The notes: generated by a model not told the origin, from the sequence alone. Shown: positions 9,886-19,910, counted from the first letter of the stretch. The stretch: DNA of 64,000 nucleotides from Proteus mirabilis ATCC 29906 (GCF_000160755.1 NZ_GG668583.1:11892-75891), one strand, 5' to 3'. Made by a program: numbers and translations.

Positions 9886-12420
9886 GTGAAGTTCTTAAAA
9901 TATTTTTTCATCTTCGTTTTTGCTTGCATAATTTTGGGAGCAGCCTCGATATATGGCATGTATAAATATGTCGAGCCTCAACTACCCGATGTCGCGACAT
10001 TAAAAGATGTTCGTTTACAAACTCCTATGCAGGTCTTTAGCGCAGACGGAGAGTTAATGGCGCAATATGGCGAAAAACGTCGTTTGCCTCTTACCTTGCA
10101 GGAGATGCCTCCGCAATTAATTAATGCCTTTATTGCCACTGAAGATACGCGTTTTCGTGAACATCATGGTATTGACCCTATTGGCATCTCTCGTGCTGTT
10201 GTTGTTGCGTTAACATCGGGGCAAGCATCGCAAGGTGCCAGTACCATCACGCAACAATTAGCGCGTAATTTCTTCTTAACACCTGAGAAGAAATTAATGC
10301 GTAAAATCAAAGAAGCCTTTTTGGCTATCCGTATTGAGAAAGAGCTTACAAAAGATGAGATCTTGGCACTTTATCTCAATAAAATTTATCTAGGAAATCG
10401 CGCTTATGGTGTGGGTGCTGCTGCATATGTTTACTTTGGTAAAAGTGTGCATGATCTTAGCTTAAGTGAGATGGCTGTTATTGCAGGTTTACCTAAAGCC
10501 CCTTCGACACTAAACCCACTTTATTCGTATGATCGTGCCTTAAAACGCCGTAATTTAGTGTTACAACGCATGTTGGAAGAGAACTATATTACCCGCGAAG
10601 AGTATGACAGTGCTAAAGCTGAGCCTATTGTGGCTAAATATCACGCCCCACAAATTGATTTTTCAGCGCCTTATTTGACTGAAATGGTCAGAATGGAGAT
10701 GTATCAGCGCTATGGCGAAAATGCCTATACGGATGGTTATAAAATTTACACTACAGTTATCCGCAAAGATCAATTAGCCGCTGAACAAGCGCTACGTAAT
10801 AATGTTATTGATTATGATATGCGCCATGGCTATCGCGGTGCTCAAGAGGTGCTGTGGCATGCAGGGCAAACTCCTTGGGATGATAAAGCCATTAACGATA
10901 AGCTAAAGGGTATACAGACTTATGGCCCATTAATCCCCGCAGTGGTGTTATCCGCTGATGCTAAAGAAGCTCAGGTGGTATTAAAAAATGGCGATAAAAT
11001 AACACTCGATTTAAAAGCGGTTCGTTGGGCGCGTAAATTTATTTCTGATACGGCTCAAGGGGCCACGCCGAGCAAAGTTGATGCTGTTGTACATGCTGGT
11101 GAGCAAATTTGGGTACGACAAAATAGTGAAAATGATTGGTTATTAGCACAGCTTCCTGAGGTTAATGCAGCTTTTGTCGCATTAGATCCACTTAATGGCG
11201 GTATTATTGCGCTGGTGGGAGGTTTTGATTTTGAATTGAGTAAGTTTAATCGCGTATCTCAATCGTTACGTCAAGTTGGTTCAAATATCAAACCTTTCTT
11301 ATATGCGGCAGCATTAGATAAAGGGTTAACATTATCGACATTACTAAATGACTTACCTATTAGTCGTTGGGATGCAGGAGCTGGAACTGATTGGCGCCCT
11401 AAAAACTCACCACCTACTTATGCAGGGCCTATTCGTTTACGTCAAGGTTTAGGTCAATCTAAAAACGTAGTTATGGTACGCGCTATGCGGGCGATGGGAG
11501 TTGATTACGCTGCAGATTATCTATTGCGTTTTGGTTTTCCTAATCAAAATATAGATAGAACAGAGTCATTAGCTTTAGGCTCACCTTCATTTACACCAAT
11601 GCAAATGGCTCGAGGTTTTGCGGTAATGGCAAATGGTGGGTATCTCATTGAGCCATATTTTATTCAGCGTATTGAAAATGCTGATGGTGAAGTGATCTTT
11701 ACTGCTGAGCCGAAAGTCGCTTGTCCTGAATGTACCGATATCCCCGTGATTTATGGTGATACTACGCGCTCTATTGCATTATCTGATGATTATATGGAAA
11801 ACGTCGCACAATCTCAGCAAGCGCAACCGGCAGAAACGGCGCCTGATATTGAGTTAGAGCAAGCACCTCTTGCTGAAACAGTCAAAGAAAGCCCATATGC
11901 TCCTCATGTGATAAGTACGCCACTGGCGTTTCTAATGCATGATGCGTTAAGAACCAATCTCGTTGGTGAGCCGGGATGGTCTGGTACAGGATGGCGTGCA
12001 TTGCGAGATTTAAAACGTCAAGATATCGGTGGTAAGACAGGAACGACCAATAGTTCTAAAGATGCTTGGTTCTCTGGATATGGTGCTAATATTGTGGCGA
12101 CTGCATGGATTGGTTTTGATGATAGTAGTCGCAATTTAGGGCGAACTGCCGCAACGGGTGGTGAAGCGGGTGCCAAAACGGCACAACCTATTTGGAATGA
12201 CTTTATGAAAGTTGCTTTAGAAGGTGTTCCGGTACAAATGATGCCGATGCCAAAAGGCGTTGTTGCTGTTCAAATCGATCGCAATACCGGTAAGTTGGCG
12301 GGAGATGGACCATCAATGAAAGAGTATTTTATTGAAGGTACTCAGCCAACAGAAAAAGCAAAAAGTGAAGTGGGTACACGGATCTTTGAGGATAATGGCG
12401 AATCTAACGAGCTATTTTGA
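9886..12420 (+). CDS. mrcA: penicillin-binding protein 1A
   Basis: Bifunctional class A PBP that polymerises and crosslinks peptidoglycan. One N-terminal membrane anchor is followed by the GT51 glycosyltransferase (catalytic Glu86 in ATEDTRFREHHG, then GASTITQQLARN), an OB-like insert and the transpeptidase with SNIK (Ser466), SKN (in GQSKNVVM) and KTG (Lys717 in GGKTGTTN). The start codon is GTG at 9886 with AAGG just upstream, giving MKFLKYFF as in E. coli, whose mrcA also starts with GTG. 844 residues, as expected (E. coli 850). Confidence 0.98.
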   Translation: MKFLKYFFIFVFACIILGAASIYGMYKYVEPQLPDVATLKDVRLQTPMQVFSADGELMAQYGEKRRLPLTLQEMPPQLINAFIATEDTRFREHHGIDPIGISRAVVVALTSGQASQGASTITQQLARNFFLTPEKKLMRKIKEAFLAIRIEKELTKDEILALYLNKIYLGNRAYGVGAAAYVYFGKSVHDLSLSEMAVIAGLPKAPSTLNPLYSYDRALKRRNLVLQRMLEENYITREEYDSAKAEPIVAKYHAPQIDFSAPYLTEMVRMEMYQRYGENAYTDGYKIYTTVIRKDQLAAEQALRNNVIDYDMRHGYRGAQEVLWHAGQTPWDDKAINDKLKGIQTYGPLIPAVVLSADAKEAQVVLKNGDKITLDLKAVRWARKFISDTAQGATPSKVDAVVHAGEQIWVRQNSENDWLLAQLPEVNAAFVALDPLNGGIIALVGGFDFELSKFNRVSQSLRQVGSNIKPFLYAAALDKGLTLSTLLNDLPISRWDAGAGTDWRPKNSPPTYAGPIRLRQGLGQSKNVVMVRAMRAMGVDYAADYLLRFGFPNQNIDRTESLALGSPSFTPMQMARGFAVMANGGYLIEPYFIQRIENADGEVIFTAEPKVACPECTDIPVIYGDTTRSIALSDDYMENVAQSQQAQPAETAPDIELEQAPLAETVKESPYAPHVISTPLAFLMHDALRTNLVGEPGWSGTGWRALRDLKRQDIGGKTGTTNSSKDAWFSGYGANIVATAWIGFDDSSRNLGRTAATGGEAGAKTAQPIWNDFMKVALEGVPVQMMPMPKGVVAVQIDRNTGKLAGDGPSMKEYFIEGTQPTEKAKSEVGTRIFEDNGESNELF

Positions 12421-12470
12421 TTAATATAATAAACAAAAAGTTAGATTAAATAGCGATCTAACGAATAACT

Positions 12471-12505
12471 AAAGCGGGATAACAGATTGTTTTTCCCGCT
12501 TTTTG
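12471..12505 (+). terminator. intrinsic terminator of mrcA
   Basis: Stem AAAGCGGG (12471-12478) pairs with CCCGCTTT (12495-12502), followed by a short T-run. It lies 50 bp after the mrcA stop. Confidence 0.85.
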
Positions 12506-12542
12506 TTATCTAATAAATAGATATAGATACATCTCATCTTCC

Positions 12543-12563
12543 AACATGAAAATATTTCATGTT
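12543..12563. repeat. perfect 9-bp inverted repeat
   Basis: AACATGAAA, 3-nt spacer, TTTCATGTT, in the mrcA-metQ intergenic region upstream of the MetJ boxes. Function unknown; it could be a second hairpin for the mrcA transcript or an operator. Confidence 0.5.
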
Positions 12564-12618
12564 TTGTGTGTAAATCTATTTTGATCTCTCCACTCTTTCC
12601 CGTTATAAATAACTATCT

Positions 12619-12634
12619 AAACGTCTAGATGTCT
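12619..12634 (+). promoter_or_regulatory. tandem MetJ boxes upstream of metQ/nlpA-type gene
   Basis: Two adjacent 8-mers, AAACGTCT (12619-12626) and AGATGTCT (12627-12634), each match the MetJ consensus AGACGTCT at 7 of 8 positions. Tandem abutting boxes are the known architecture of MetJ operators. They lie about 120 bp upstream of a methionine-type binding lipoprotein gene, which fits repression by MetJ with S-adenosylmethionine. Confidence 0.82.
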
Positions 12635-12753
12635 AAATACATGTTGGTATATAGTATAAGTAGTCCCCTTGATAGCATAATAAAAACATTAAACTTAATA
12701 ATAACAATAAGTTATAAACAATAAGAGTGACATGGTCGATTATTGGAGAGAAG

Positions 12754-13557
12754 ATGAGAAAATTATTATTAGTGGTGCTTTTGGCCTGTACTTCATTGGT
12801 TTTAACCGCTTGCTCACCAGATGAAGGTGACAAACCGTTAAAAGTGGCAATTAATACAGGGCCAGATCAGCAAATTTGGGATGAAGTTGTTAAGTTGGCA
12901 AAAGAAAAGCAGGGATTAGATATCAAGGTGATCACCTTTAATGACTACGTGTTACCTAATGAAGCTTTGCGTAATAATGATGTTGATGTGAATGCGTTCC
13001 AAACCGTACCTTACTACGAAGCTCAAAGCAAAGAGCGTGGTTATCAATTTGAAATCATAGGTAAAACGTTTATTTTTCCTATTGCAGCTTATTCAAATAA
13101 AATCAAAAATATAGAGGCGCTTCCTGATGGTGCTACCGTCGCCATTTCTAATGAAGCAACCACCCTAGGTCGTAGTTTATTATTACTGCAGGCTCAAGGA
13201 TTGATTAAATTAAAAGATGGGGTGGGGTATTTACCAACGACACTTGATATTATTGAAAACCCTAAGAAACTTAAATTTGCAGAAATTGATACACCACAAC
13301 TGACTCGGACGTTAAGTGATCCTAATATTTATCTTTCTATCATCAATAATAACTTCTCTTCACAAGTGGGACTATTAGCCAAACGAGATGGTTTATTTAT
13401 GGAAAATACCGATTCTCCTTATGTTAACTTGATTGTTGCTAGAGCCACAGACAAAGATAACGAGCGATTAAAAAAACTCGTCGCGGTTTTCCAAAGTGAT
13501 GAAATTTTGCAAAAAGCGCAAGAAGTTTATAAAGGTGATGCGGTGAAAGCGTGGTAA
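12754..13557 (+). CDS. metQ: MetQ/NlpA-family substrate-binding lipoprotein
   Basis: Substrate-binding lipoprotein of the D/L-methionine ABC-uptake family. A lipoprotein signal ends in lipobox LTAC with the lipidated Cys at residue 20; the mature part carries the family segments VAINTGPDQQIWDEV, DVNAFQTVPYYE and PNIYLSIINNNF. The start MRKLLLVV is chosen because GGAGAG precedes it; the ORF is open from a GTG at 12727. No metN or metI lies next to it, so it is an orphan like E. coli nlpA and may feed a MetNI elsewhere. Tandem MetJ boxes upstream support a methionine-related role. Separating metQ from nlpA is not possible here. Confidence 0.9.
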   Translation: MRKLLLVVLLACTSLVLTACSPDEGDKPLKVAINTGPDQQIWDEVVKLAKEKQGLDIKVITFNDYVLPNEALRNNDVDVNAFQTVPYYEAQSKERGYQFEIIGKTFIFPIAAYSNKIKNIEALPDGATVAISNEATTLGRSLLLLQAQGLIKLKDGVGYLPTTLDIIENPKKLKFAEIDTPQLTRTLSDPNIYLSIINNNFSSQVGLLAKRDGLFMENTDSPYVNLIVARATDKDNERLKKLVAVFQSDEILQKAQEVYKGDAVKAW

Positions 13558-13593
13558 CGCGCTATTTTCTAATAAAAAGAGATGATAGATATC

Positions 13594-13622
13594 AAGGCCT
13601 CCCTATTTGGTGGCCTTAATTT
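13594..13622. terminator. bidirectional terminator between metQ-type gene and nudE
   Basis: Stem AAGGCC (13594-13599) with GGCCTT (13612-13617), extended by CC/GG across one mismatch, sits between two convergent genes and is followed by TAATTTTA on the plus strand. Confidence 0.75.
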
Positions 13623-13646
13623 TATCTGGATATCGCGAGCCAATTA

Positions 13647-14204
13647 TTATTTTGGACAAACTTGTTGCAAATAACGTTGTGCTAAAAAGAGTGCACTGAC
13701 ATTACGAGCTTCGGTAAAGTCGGGATGATCTAATAAGTCCATCATCTTGGCGATAGGCCAACGTATTTGAACTAACGGCTCAGGCTCATCGCCTTCTAAT
13801 TGTTCAGGATAGAGATCTTGAGCAATAACAATGTTCATTTTGCTGGAAAAATAGGAGGGCGCCATAGACAGTTTAGCTATCTCGGTTAAAGAGCCGGCAC
13901 CGTAGCCAATTTCTTCTTTTAATTCACGATTGGCCGCTTGTAATGGGGTTTCACCCGCATCAATAGCCCCTTTGGGAAAGCCAAAGTCATAATTTTCGAT
14001 GCCAACAGCATATTCACGAATAAGGATCAGGTCATCATTGATGATAGGGACTATCATTACCGCTTCCCGGTTAGCGGGTTTCATTCGTTCATAAATACGT
14101 TTTTCGCCGTTGCTAAATTCCAGATTAACGGATTGGATCTGAAATAACCGAGAACGGGCAATGTTATCAATATTGAGTATATTCGGTTTTTTTAGTTCTT
14201 TCAT
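13647..14204 (-). CDS. nudE: NudE, ADP compounds hydrolase
   Basis: Nudix hydrolase that cleaves adenosine-containing dinucleotides and sugars such as ADP-ribose and NADH. The Nudix box GX5EX7REUXEEXGU is present as GAIDAGETPLQAANRELKEE followed by IG (about residues 79-100). The family features REYAVGIENYDFGFPKG and MAPSYFSSKMN match E. coli NudE. 185 residues, standard length. It lies next to igaA as in E. coli (nudE-igaA-hslR-hslO), on the opposite strand. Confidence 0.96.
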   Translation of the reverse strand: MKELKKPNILNIDNIARSRLFQIQSVNLEFSNGEKRIYERMKPANREAVMIVPIINDDLILIREYAVGIENYDFGFPKGAIDAGETPLQAANRELKEEIGYGAGSLTEIAKLSMAPSYFSSKMNIVIAQDLYPEQLEGDEPEPLVQIRWPIAKMMDLLDHPDFTEARNVSALFLAQRYLQQVCPK

Positions 14205-14559
14205 AACAGCCCCTGATAGGAATAGAGATTAACCTGAATTTAACACATTAATGATAAAATAAATCCAACAATTAGATTTAGCTTTTTAGTGAAAATTGAG
14301 TACACTCCGCTACTAAACCCAGTTATTGATTGATTTTTTGGGAGTATTATTATTTATTGATGCGCTATTTTATCTGAAAATGGCATGGTTGGCGGATATA
14401 AAATTGATAATATATATAAATTATAACGCAACAACACAAATATAATTCATTGTATTTTAATAAAAAAATAGAACTAAAGAATAGGAATTGCCTTATGTTA
14501 GGTGGCATTTCAAATTTGTTATTGTTACTAAGCAACACCAGCATGAGTATGGGGAAAAA
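14205..14559. other. intergenic region between divergent nudE and igaA
   Basis: 355 bp with no supportable ORF. It must hold the divergent promoters of nudE and igaA/umoB. It is AT-rich, especially 14400-14480, which could bend DNA or bind H-NS, but I see no clear operator. Confidence 0.6.
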
Positions 14560-15561
14560 ATGAGATTATCAGTCATTATATTGGCTATCTTCATGATTAG
14601 CCTATTTATAATGGCCGCCTTTCTATTCTTTAAAAGAAGGCGGCTTGATGGCTCATATCATCTTCCATCCCTCGCCAAACCGACTTACCGTAAACTAACA
14701 CAAGATGATTATGGGGTAATTAGTGACTATTTGTCCTATTTTGGCACCTCTAAGTTTTCTTCTGGGTATTCGTTACAAAACTTTCCTGAAATACCCACTA
14801 AAGGTGAAGTCGTTACGACACTGCGTAATATTGTTAACCGGTTTGCGGGATCATCAGAGGGGCTCAATCATTGGCGCTATTACATTGATGCGGTAGAGAT
14901 CCATATTCCTCCATTACTGGTGCCTTATCTGCAACAAGAAAATGTCCTCGATGTCGTTTGTACTCCTTCTATCCCCATTGTCATTGGTGTGAATGGCCAT
15001 TTTCTTAAAGATGAAAAATCACATTTTTCTGCGTTAAGTTTAAAACAACTTTCTGAACCCATACTGTCAAATGGCACTTCCACTATCCAGAAAAATGAAG
15101 GTGATGCGGCGCATTTATTACATATTCGCCAAGAAACCAACGAAGAGTATCGGTTACATCATTCTTCAGGTTTTTGGAATGGCTCGTTAATTTGCTTAGG
15201 GTTAATCTTATGGTTAACGGCATTAATGATGCCACAAGTCTTTCTCCCTTGGATAATGGCTGCAGGAGGGACTTTTCTTGTTTTAGGCTTGTTTCTTATT
15301 TATCGACCCATCATCAAATCACGAAAACAAGAAGTACACTGTTTTAAAGGGCGTTTAAAACGCTGGGGACTGTTTGGTAATTTTGATCATGGGCAGGTAA
15401 AAAATATTTCGTTGGGGGGAATTGATTTAGTTTATCCTCCACATTGGGAACCTTATATTCAAAATGATATTGATAAGGTGACCTATTTAGAAATGTATCC
15501 TAATCATCATGTTATCAAGCAAGGGCCTTATTTATCATTGCATGATGAAGAAAAAAACTAA
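14560..15561 (+). CDS. igaA: IgaA/UmoB, N-terminal part (gene split by a frameshift)
   Basis: First part of IgaA (called UmoB in Proteus mirabilis), the inner-membrane brake on the Rcs envelope-stress phosphorelay and, in Proteus, an upregulator of flhDC and swarming. The start MRLSVIILAIF follows GGGGAAAAA. It shows TM1 (residues 3-22), the first cytoplasmic domain (HWRYYIDAVEIHIPP), TM2-TM3 (about 215-260) and the second cytoplasmic domain (RWGLFG, ISLGGIDLVYP). It stops after SLHDEEKN inside an A7 run, where E. coli IgaA continues. Removing one A joins it in frame and without gaps to the next entry. Either a frameshift or a sequencing error in the homopolymer. Confidence 0.88.
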   Translation: MRLSVIILAIFMISLFIMAAFLFFKRRRLDGSYHLPSLAKPTYRKLTQDDYGVISDYLSYFGTSKFSSGYSLQNFPEIPTKGEVVTTLRNIVNRFAGSSEGLNHWRYYIDAVEIHIPPLLVPYLQQENVLDVVCTPSIPIVIGVNGHFLKDEKSHFSALSLKQLSEPILSNGTSTIQKNEGDAAHLLHIRQETNEEYRLHHSSGFWNGSLICLGLILWLTALMMPQVFLPWIMAAGGTFLVLGLFLIYRPIIKSRKQEVHCFKGRLKRWGLFGNFDHGQVKNISLGGIDLVYPPHWEPYIQNDIDKVTYLEMYPNHHVIKQGPYLSLHDEEKN

Positions 15562-16669
15562 TCCGTATAAGCGTTACATTAAAAATATTATCTTTGTTGT
15601 TTGTAGCCTATTTATTATAGGTATGCTGTATCTCTATCAACCGTTATCATTATCAATGAAGTTAACTTTTTCATGGATAAAAGAGAGTGAACCTCATTTA
15701 GTGACTAACTTTACGGAGTTAGAAACGGCCAAGCTGCATGTAGGGGATATTATTCAGGCCAAAGGTGTCGGAATGTGTTATATGCCTCCAAACCTTTCCA
15801 GTAAGAATAATAAAACAATATTTGCACCTTTTGATTGTTCGGGGATTTATTGGAACAACAGCAACCCAATGCCAATGCCTGAGTCTAGTACGATTGAAAA
15901 AGCGGCAGCATTATTATATTTGGTTGAAGAGCAGCTACACCCCGTTTCTAACAACCGTGTAAACCCAAGCTTAGGTCAAGCTATTACTAAATCTGGCATG
16001 AATCTTTTGGATAATTTTGATGGCATTATCTTGAAAACACAAGATTTATGCCCGAGAGAAAATGAATGTATTCGGCTTAAAATGGCCTTGGTAAACCTAA
16101 GTAATGTCAATGATTGGCCATCATTAGTTCAACGTGCAGAAAGTGGCAAATTAACAGGAACCAATGTTTTATTACGTGCTGTTAGTGCTGAGGCCTTGGA
16201 AAAGCTCGTTGACACCACCACATCATCTTTTATCTACCGAGAAATAGATAAGGCCGCAATACTGTTAAATAGTCCACCACCGGGTGGTGTGCTTTTAATC
16301 AGTGATGAAAGAAAACAGCTCGTTGATTATGCTTCAAATACCAATTCTGTATTTGAACCTACACCATTAGAGCAATGGCGAGAATTACAGCGATTATCTG
16401 ATATTTTATTACACACACCTTTTAATACTGGAGGTGTAATAACGGGGATGGTAATTGATGCGAATGGCACGTTACAAATCTTTTTGCATAGCATGCCTGA
16501 CTCAATGACCCTGTTATATTATATCGGTAATACGTTATTATTATTCTTTGCTATTGGATTTTTGATCCTGAATTTATTTTTTATCATCCGGCGCCGGCGA
16601 CAAAATAATCAACGCATGCATAAAATCAGTCAATATTACGAGCACTGTTTTTATCGCCCTCCTCAGTAA
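15542..16669 (+). CDS. igaA: IgaA/UmoB, C-terminal part (gene split by a frameshift)
   Basis: Continuation of IgaA in the +1 frame. The first ATGs of this frame near the break are at 15542 and 15545, within the end of the upstream part (20-bp overlap), giving MMKKKTNPYKRYIKN followed by TM4, the periplasmic domain (GTGMCYMPP-like GVGMCYMPP, PFDCSGIYWNN, MPMPES, LRAVSAEALEKL, HTPFNTGG) and TM5 with an RRRRQN tail. The periplasmic Cys residues expected for disulfides are present. The break falls between cytoplasmic domain 2 and TM4, so a two-polypeptide IgaA is conceivable, but no good ribosome site precedes 15542. Most likely this is one gene with a homopolymer indel. Confidence 0.85.
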   Translation: MMKKKTNPYKRYIKNIIFVVCSLFIIGMLYLYQPLSLSMKLTFSWIKESEPHLVTNFTELETAKLHVGDIIQAKGVGMCYMPPNLSSKNNKTIFAPFDCSGIYWNNSNPMPMPESSTIEKAAALLYLVEEQLHPVSNNRVNPSLGQAITKSGMNLLDNFDGIILKTQDLCPRENECIRLKMALVNLSNVNDWPSLVQRAESGKLTGTNVLLRAVSAEALEKLVDTTTSSFIYREIDKAAILLNSPPPGGVLLISDERKQLVDYASNTNSVFEPTPLEQWRELQRLSDILLHTPFNTGGVITGMVIDANGTLQIFLHSMPDSMTLLYYIGNTLLLFFAIGFLILNLFFIIRRRRQNNQRMHKISQYYEHCFYRPPQ

Positions 16670-16742
16670 GTTCCTTGTTGTGGAAGGCAATGTGTTTACT
16701 CTATCGCCTTCATGAAGAAGTTGAAGTTAAGGAGAGAAAGGG

Positions 16743-17156
16743 ATGAGTCAACCATCGCAAGAAAGCGCTGTCCGTTTAGATAAATGGCTTTGGGCTGCAC
16801 GTTTTTATAAAACGCGTGCCATTGCTCGCACTATGATTGAAGGGGGTAAAGTCCATTACAATGGTGTGCGAGGCAAGCCAAGTAAAAATGTTGAAGTTGG
16901 GGCTGAAATACGCTTACGACAAGGTAATGATGAACGGACAGTTACAGTCTTAATGGTGAGTGCACAGCGCCTAGGGGCGGCCCAAGCACAATTGCTCTAT
17001 TGTGAAACACCAGAGAGTATTGCCAAGAGAGAAAAAATCGCTCTAGCAAGAAAAATGAATGCGTTAACGATGCCTCATCCCGAACGTCGACCTGATAAAA
17101 AGGAAAGACGCACCTTACTTCGCTTGAAACAGACAAATTTACCAGGATCGGATTAA
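16743..17156 (+). CDS. hslR: ribosome-associated heat shock protein Hsp15
   Basis: S4-domain RNA-binding protein that recycles 50S subunits with a stuck nascent chain by binding the peptidyl-tRNA complex. The S4 fold lies at residues 11-70 (VRLDKWLWAARFYKTRAIA, GGKVHYNGVRGKPSKNV), followed by a basic C-terminal tail (PHPERRPDKKERRTLLRLK). 137 residues (E. coli 133). A strong AAGGAGAG precedes the start. It is 27 bp from hslO and probably cotranscribed with it. Confidence 0.97.
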   Translation: MSQPSQESAVRLDKWLWAARFYKTRAIARTMIEGGKVHYNGVRGKPSKNVEVGAEIRLRQGNDERTVTVLMVSAQRLGAAQAQLLYCETPESIAKREKIALARKMNALTMPHPERRPDKKERRTLLRLKQTNLPGSD

Positions 17157-17183
17157 ACCGCTCCCCAGCAATGAGAGAAGATT

Positions 17184-18068
17184 ATGTCTAAAAAAGACGC
17201 TTTATCACGCTTTTTATTTGAAAAAAGCGCGGTACGTGGTGAATTAGTTACCGTAACGGAAACCTATCAATCAATACTTGAAAATCATCATTATCCTGAG
17301 CCAGTTCAACATCTGTTAGGTGATTTATTGGTCGCGACAAGTTTGTTAACAGCTACGCTGAAATTTGATGGTGATATTACCGTTCAATTACAAGGTGATG
17401 GCCCAGTACGATTAGTGGTTATTAACGGCAATAATGAACAACAGATGCGCGGTGTTGCACGTTTTAGTGATGATGTTAAAGCCGGTAGCAGCTTAAAAGA
17501 GATGATGGGCAATGGCTTTATGGTTATTACCATCACACCTAAAAAAGGTGAGCGTTACCAAGGTATTGTAGCGTTGGATGGTGAAACGATAGAAGCTTGT
17601 ATTGATAACTACTTTAATCAATCAGAGCAGTTACCTACCCGTGTCTTTATCCGCACAGGTCTGCAAGATGGAAAAGCGGCGGGTGCAGGTATGTTATTAC
17701 AAGCCTTACCTGCGAGTGCAGAACATAGTGCTGATGAGACAGCAGAACACTTTGAGCTATTAACACAACTTACGCACACCATTAAAGCTCAAGAGCTGTT
17801 TACACTTGATACTAAAGAGATTTTACATCGCTTATATCATGAAGAAGATGTGACATTATATGATCCACAACCGATAGCATTCCATTGCACGTGCTCTCGT
17901 AAACGTTGTGAAGATACATTAGTAACATTATCTAAAGAAGATGTAGCTCATCTGTTACAAGAACAGGGTAAAATTGATATGGAGTGTGAATATTGCGGTG
18001 CTCATTATATCTTCACTGAAGAAGATATTAATAATATCAATAAATTATCTAGCTCTAATTTGCACTGA
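17184..18068 (+). CDS. hslO: redox-regulated chaperone Hsp33
   Basis: Cytoplasmic holdase activated by oxidation of a zinc-bound four-cysteine centre. The C-terminal switch is visible as CTCSRKRC and CEYCGAHY, giving the CXC and CXXC pairs. The N-terminal substrate domain has [20 protein letters not shown] and the [19 protein letters not shown] segment. 294 residues, typical. It forms a pair with hslR. Confidence 0.98.
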   Translation: MSKKDALSRFLFEKSAVRGELVTVTETYQSILENHHYPEPVQHLLGDLLVATSLLTATLKFDGDITVQLQGDGPVRLVVINGNNEQQMRGVARFSDDVKAGSSLKEMMGNGFMVITITPKKGERYQGIVALDGETIEACIDNYFNQSEQLPTRVFIRTGLQDGKAAGAGMLLQALPASAEHSADETAEHFELLTQLTHTIKAQELFTLDTKEILHRLYHEEDVTLYDPQPIAFHCTCSRKRCEDTLVTLSKEDVAHLLQEQGKIDMECEYCGAHYIFTEEDINNINKLSSSNLH

Positions 18069-18094
18069 TTCGATTTAGCAACGTAAATCACCCT

Positions 18095-18122
18095 AAAGGA
18101 CGCTATTTTGCGTCCTTTTTTA
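18095..18122 (+). terminator. intrinsic terminator of hslRO
   Basis: AAAGGACGC (18095-18103) pairs perfectly with GCGTCCTTT (18110-18118) with a 6-nt loop and a T-run. It lies 27 bp after the hslO stop. Confidence 0.92.
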
Positions 18123-18272
18123 TTCAACAATTTTTCTGTAGATTTGTGCATTAGTTCTCGTTATTAACATAAAAAAAATATAAATTTTCAAAATATTGAT
18201 AACAATCGCTGTTAATTAGTTGTAACACCTTAATAATGCTCATAGAAAAGCCTATTTATCAGGAGCAAAACT

Positions 18273-19892
18273 ATGAACGTTAAAGGTCTTACCCCTAAGG
18301 ATCTCGAGCAGTACGGTATTCATGACATTAGTGAAGTCATTTATAACCCTAGCTATGACTTATTATTTGAAGAAGAAACTAAGCCAGGATTAACAGGTTA
18401 TGAGAAAGGCACATTAACCTCGTTAGGCGCTATTGCTGTTGATACGGGGATTTTTACTGGACGTTCTCCGAAAGATAAATACATTGTTCGTGATGATGTT
18501 ACTCGTGATACTGTGTGGTGGGCTGATCAGGGCAAAGGTAAAAATGATAATAAACCACTCTCACCGCAAGTATGGGCTGATTTAAAATCATTAGTTACTG
18601 AGCAGCTATCAGGCAAACGTTTGTTTGTCGTTGATGCCTTTTGTGGTGCTAATGCAGATACGCGATTAAAAGTGCGTTTTATCACCGAAGTGGCTTGGCA
18701 GGCGCATTTTGTTAAGAATATGTTTATTCGCCCTACGCAAGAAGAGTTAGAAAATTTTACACCTGACTTTATTGTGATGAACGGTGCTAAATGTACCAAT
18801 CCAAATTGGAAAGCGCAGGGATTAAACTCTGAAAATTTCGTTGCTTTCAACTTAACTGAACGCATTCAGTTAATTGGTGGTACTTGGTATGGCGGAGAGA
18901 TGAAAAAAGGTATGTTCTCTATGATGAACTACTTCCTGCCATTAAAAGGTATTGCTTCTATGCACTGTTCGGCAAACGTTGGCGAAAGTGGTGATGTAGC
19001 CATTTTCTTTGGTTTGTCAGGGACAGGTAAAACGACATTATCAACAGATCCTAAGCGTAAACTGATTGGTGATGATGAACATGGCTGGGATGATGATGGT
19101 GTATTCAACTTTGAAGGAGGTTGTTACGCTAAAACTATCCATCTATCAAAAGAAGCTGAGCCAGATATTTACGGTGCCATTAAACGTGATGCCTTATTAG
19201 AAAATGTCGTGGTATTAGCAGATGGTAGTGTTGATTTTGATGACGGCTCAAAAACAGAAAATACCCGTGTATCTTATCCTATCTATCATATTGATAATAT
19301 TGTCAAACCGGTATCGAAAGCGGGTCATGCTAAAAAAGTTATTTTCTTAACCGCCGATGCTTTTGGGGTGCTACCTCCGGTTGCTCGTTTAACACCCGAG
19401 CAAACTCAATATCACTTCTTATCAGGCTTTACTGCGAAACTTGCTGGAACAGAGCGTGGTGTGACAGAGCCAACACCGACATTCTCTGCGTGTTTTGGGG
19501 CAGCATTTTTATCACTCCATCCAACACAATATGCTCAAGTGTTAGTAAAACGTATGCAGGCTTGTGGAGCACAAGCTTACTTAGTGAATACGGGCTGGAA
19601 TGGTACGGGCAAACGTATTTCAATTAAAGATACTCGAGCGATAATTGATGCCATTTTAAATGGTGATATTGATAAAGCGGAGACTCAAACTCTGCCTGTA
19701 TTTAATTTGGCGATCCCAACAGCGCTTCCTGGCGTTAATAGCGAAATTTTAGATCCTCGAGACACCTATGCGGATAAAGCACAATGGGATGTTAAAGCGG
19801 ACGATCTTGCTGATCGCTTTGTGAAAAACTTTGATAAATATACTGATACGCCAGTAGGGCAAGCGTTAACAAAAGTGGGCCCTAAACGCTAG
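18273..19892 (+). CDS. pckA: phosphoenolpyruvate carboxykinase (ATP)
   Basis: First committed step of gluconeogenesis: ATP-dependent decarboxylation of oxaloacetate to PEP. The kinase-1a P-loop [11 protein letters not shown] is at about residues 247-257, and the oxaloacetate/metal region [24 protein letters not shown] and [14 protein letters not shown] is intact, as is the DDEHGWDD lid. 539 residues, matching E. coli (540). It is monocistronic, with AGGAGC before the ATG. Confidence 0.98.
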
Positions 19893-19910
19893 TTACTGGT
19901 TTTATTGATA

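Noticed and set aside
15545-15561. Programmed -1 frameshift on the A-AAA-AAC heptamer in igaA
   Set aside because: A -1 slip leads to a frame that does not match IgaA; the continuation needs +1 (or -2), so the classic slippery-site explanation fails.
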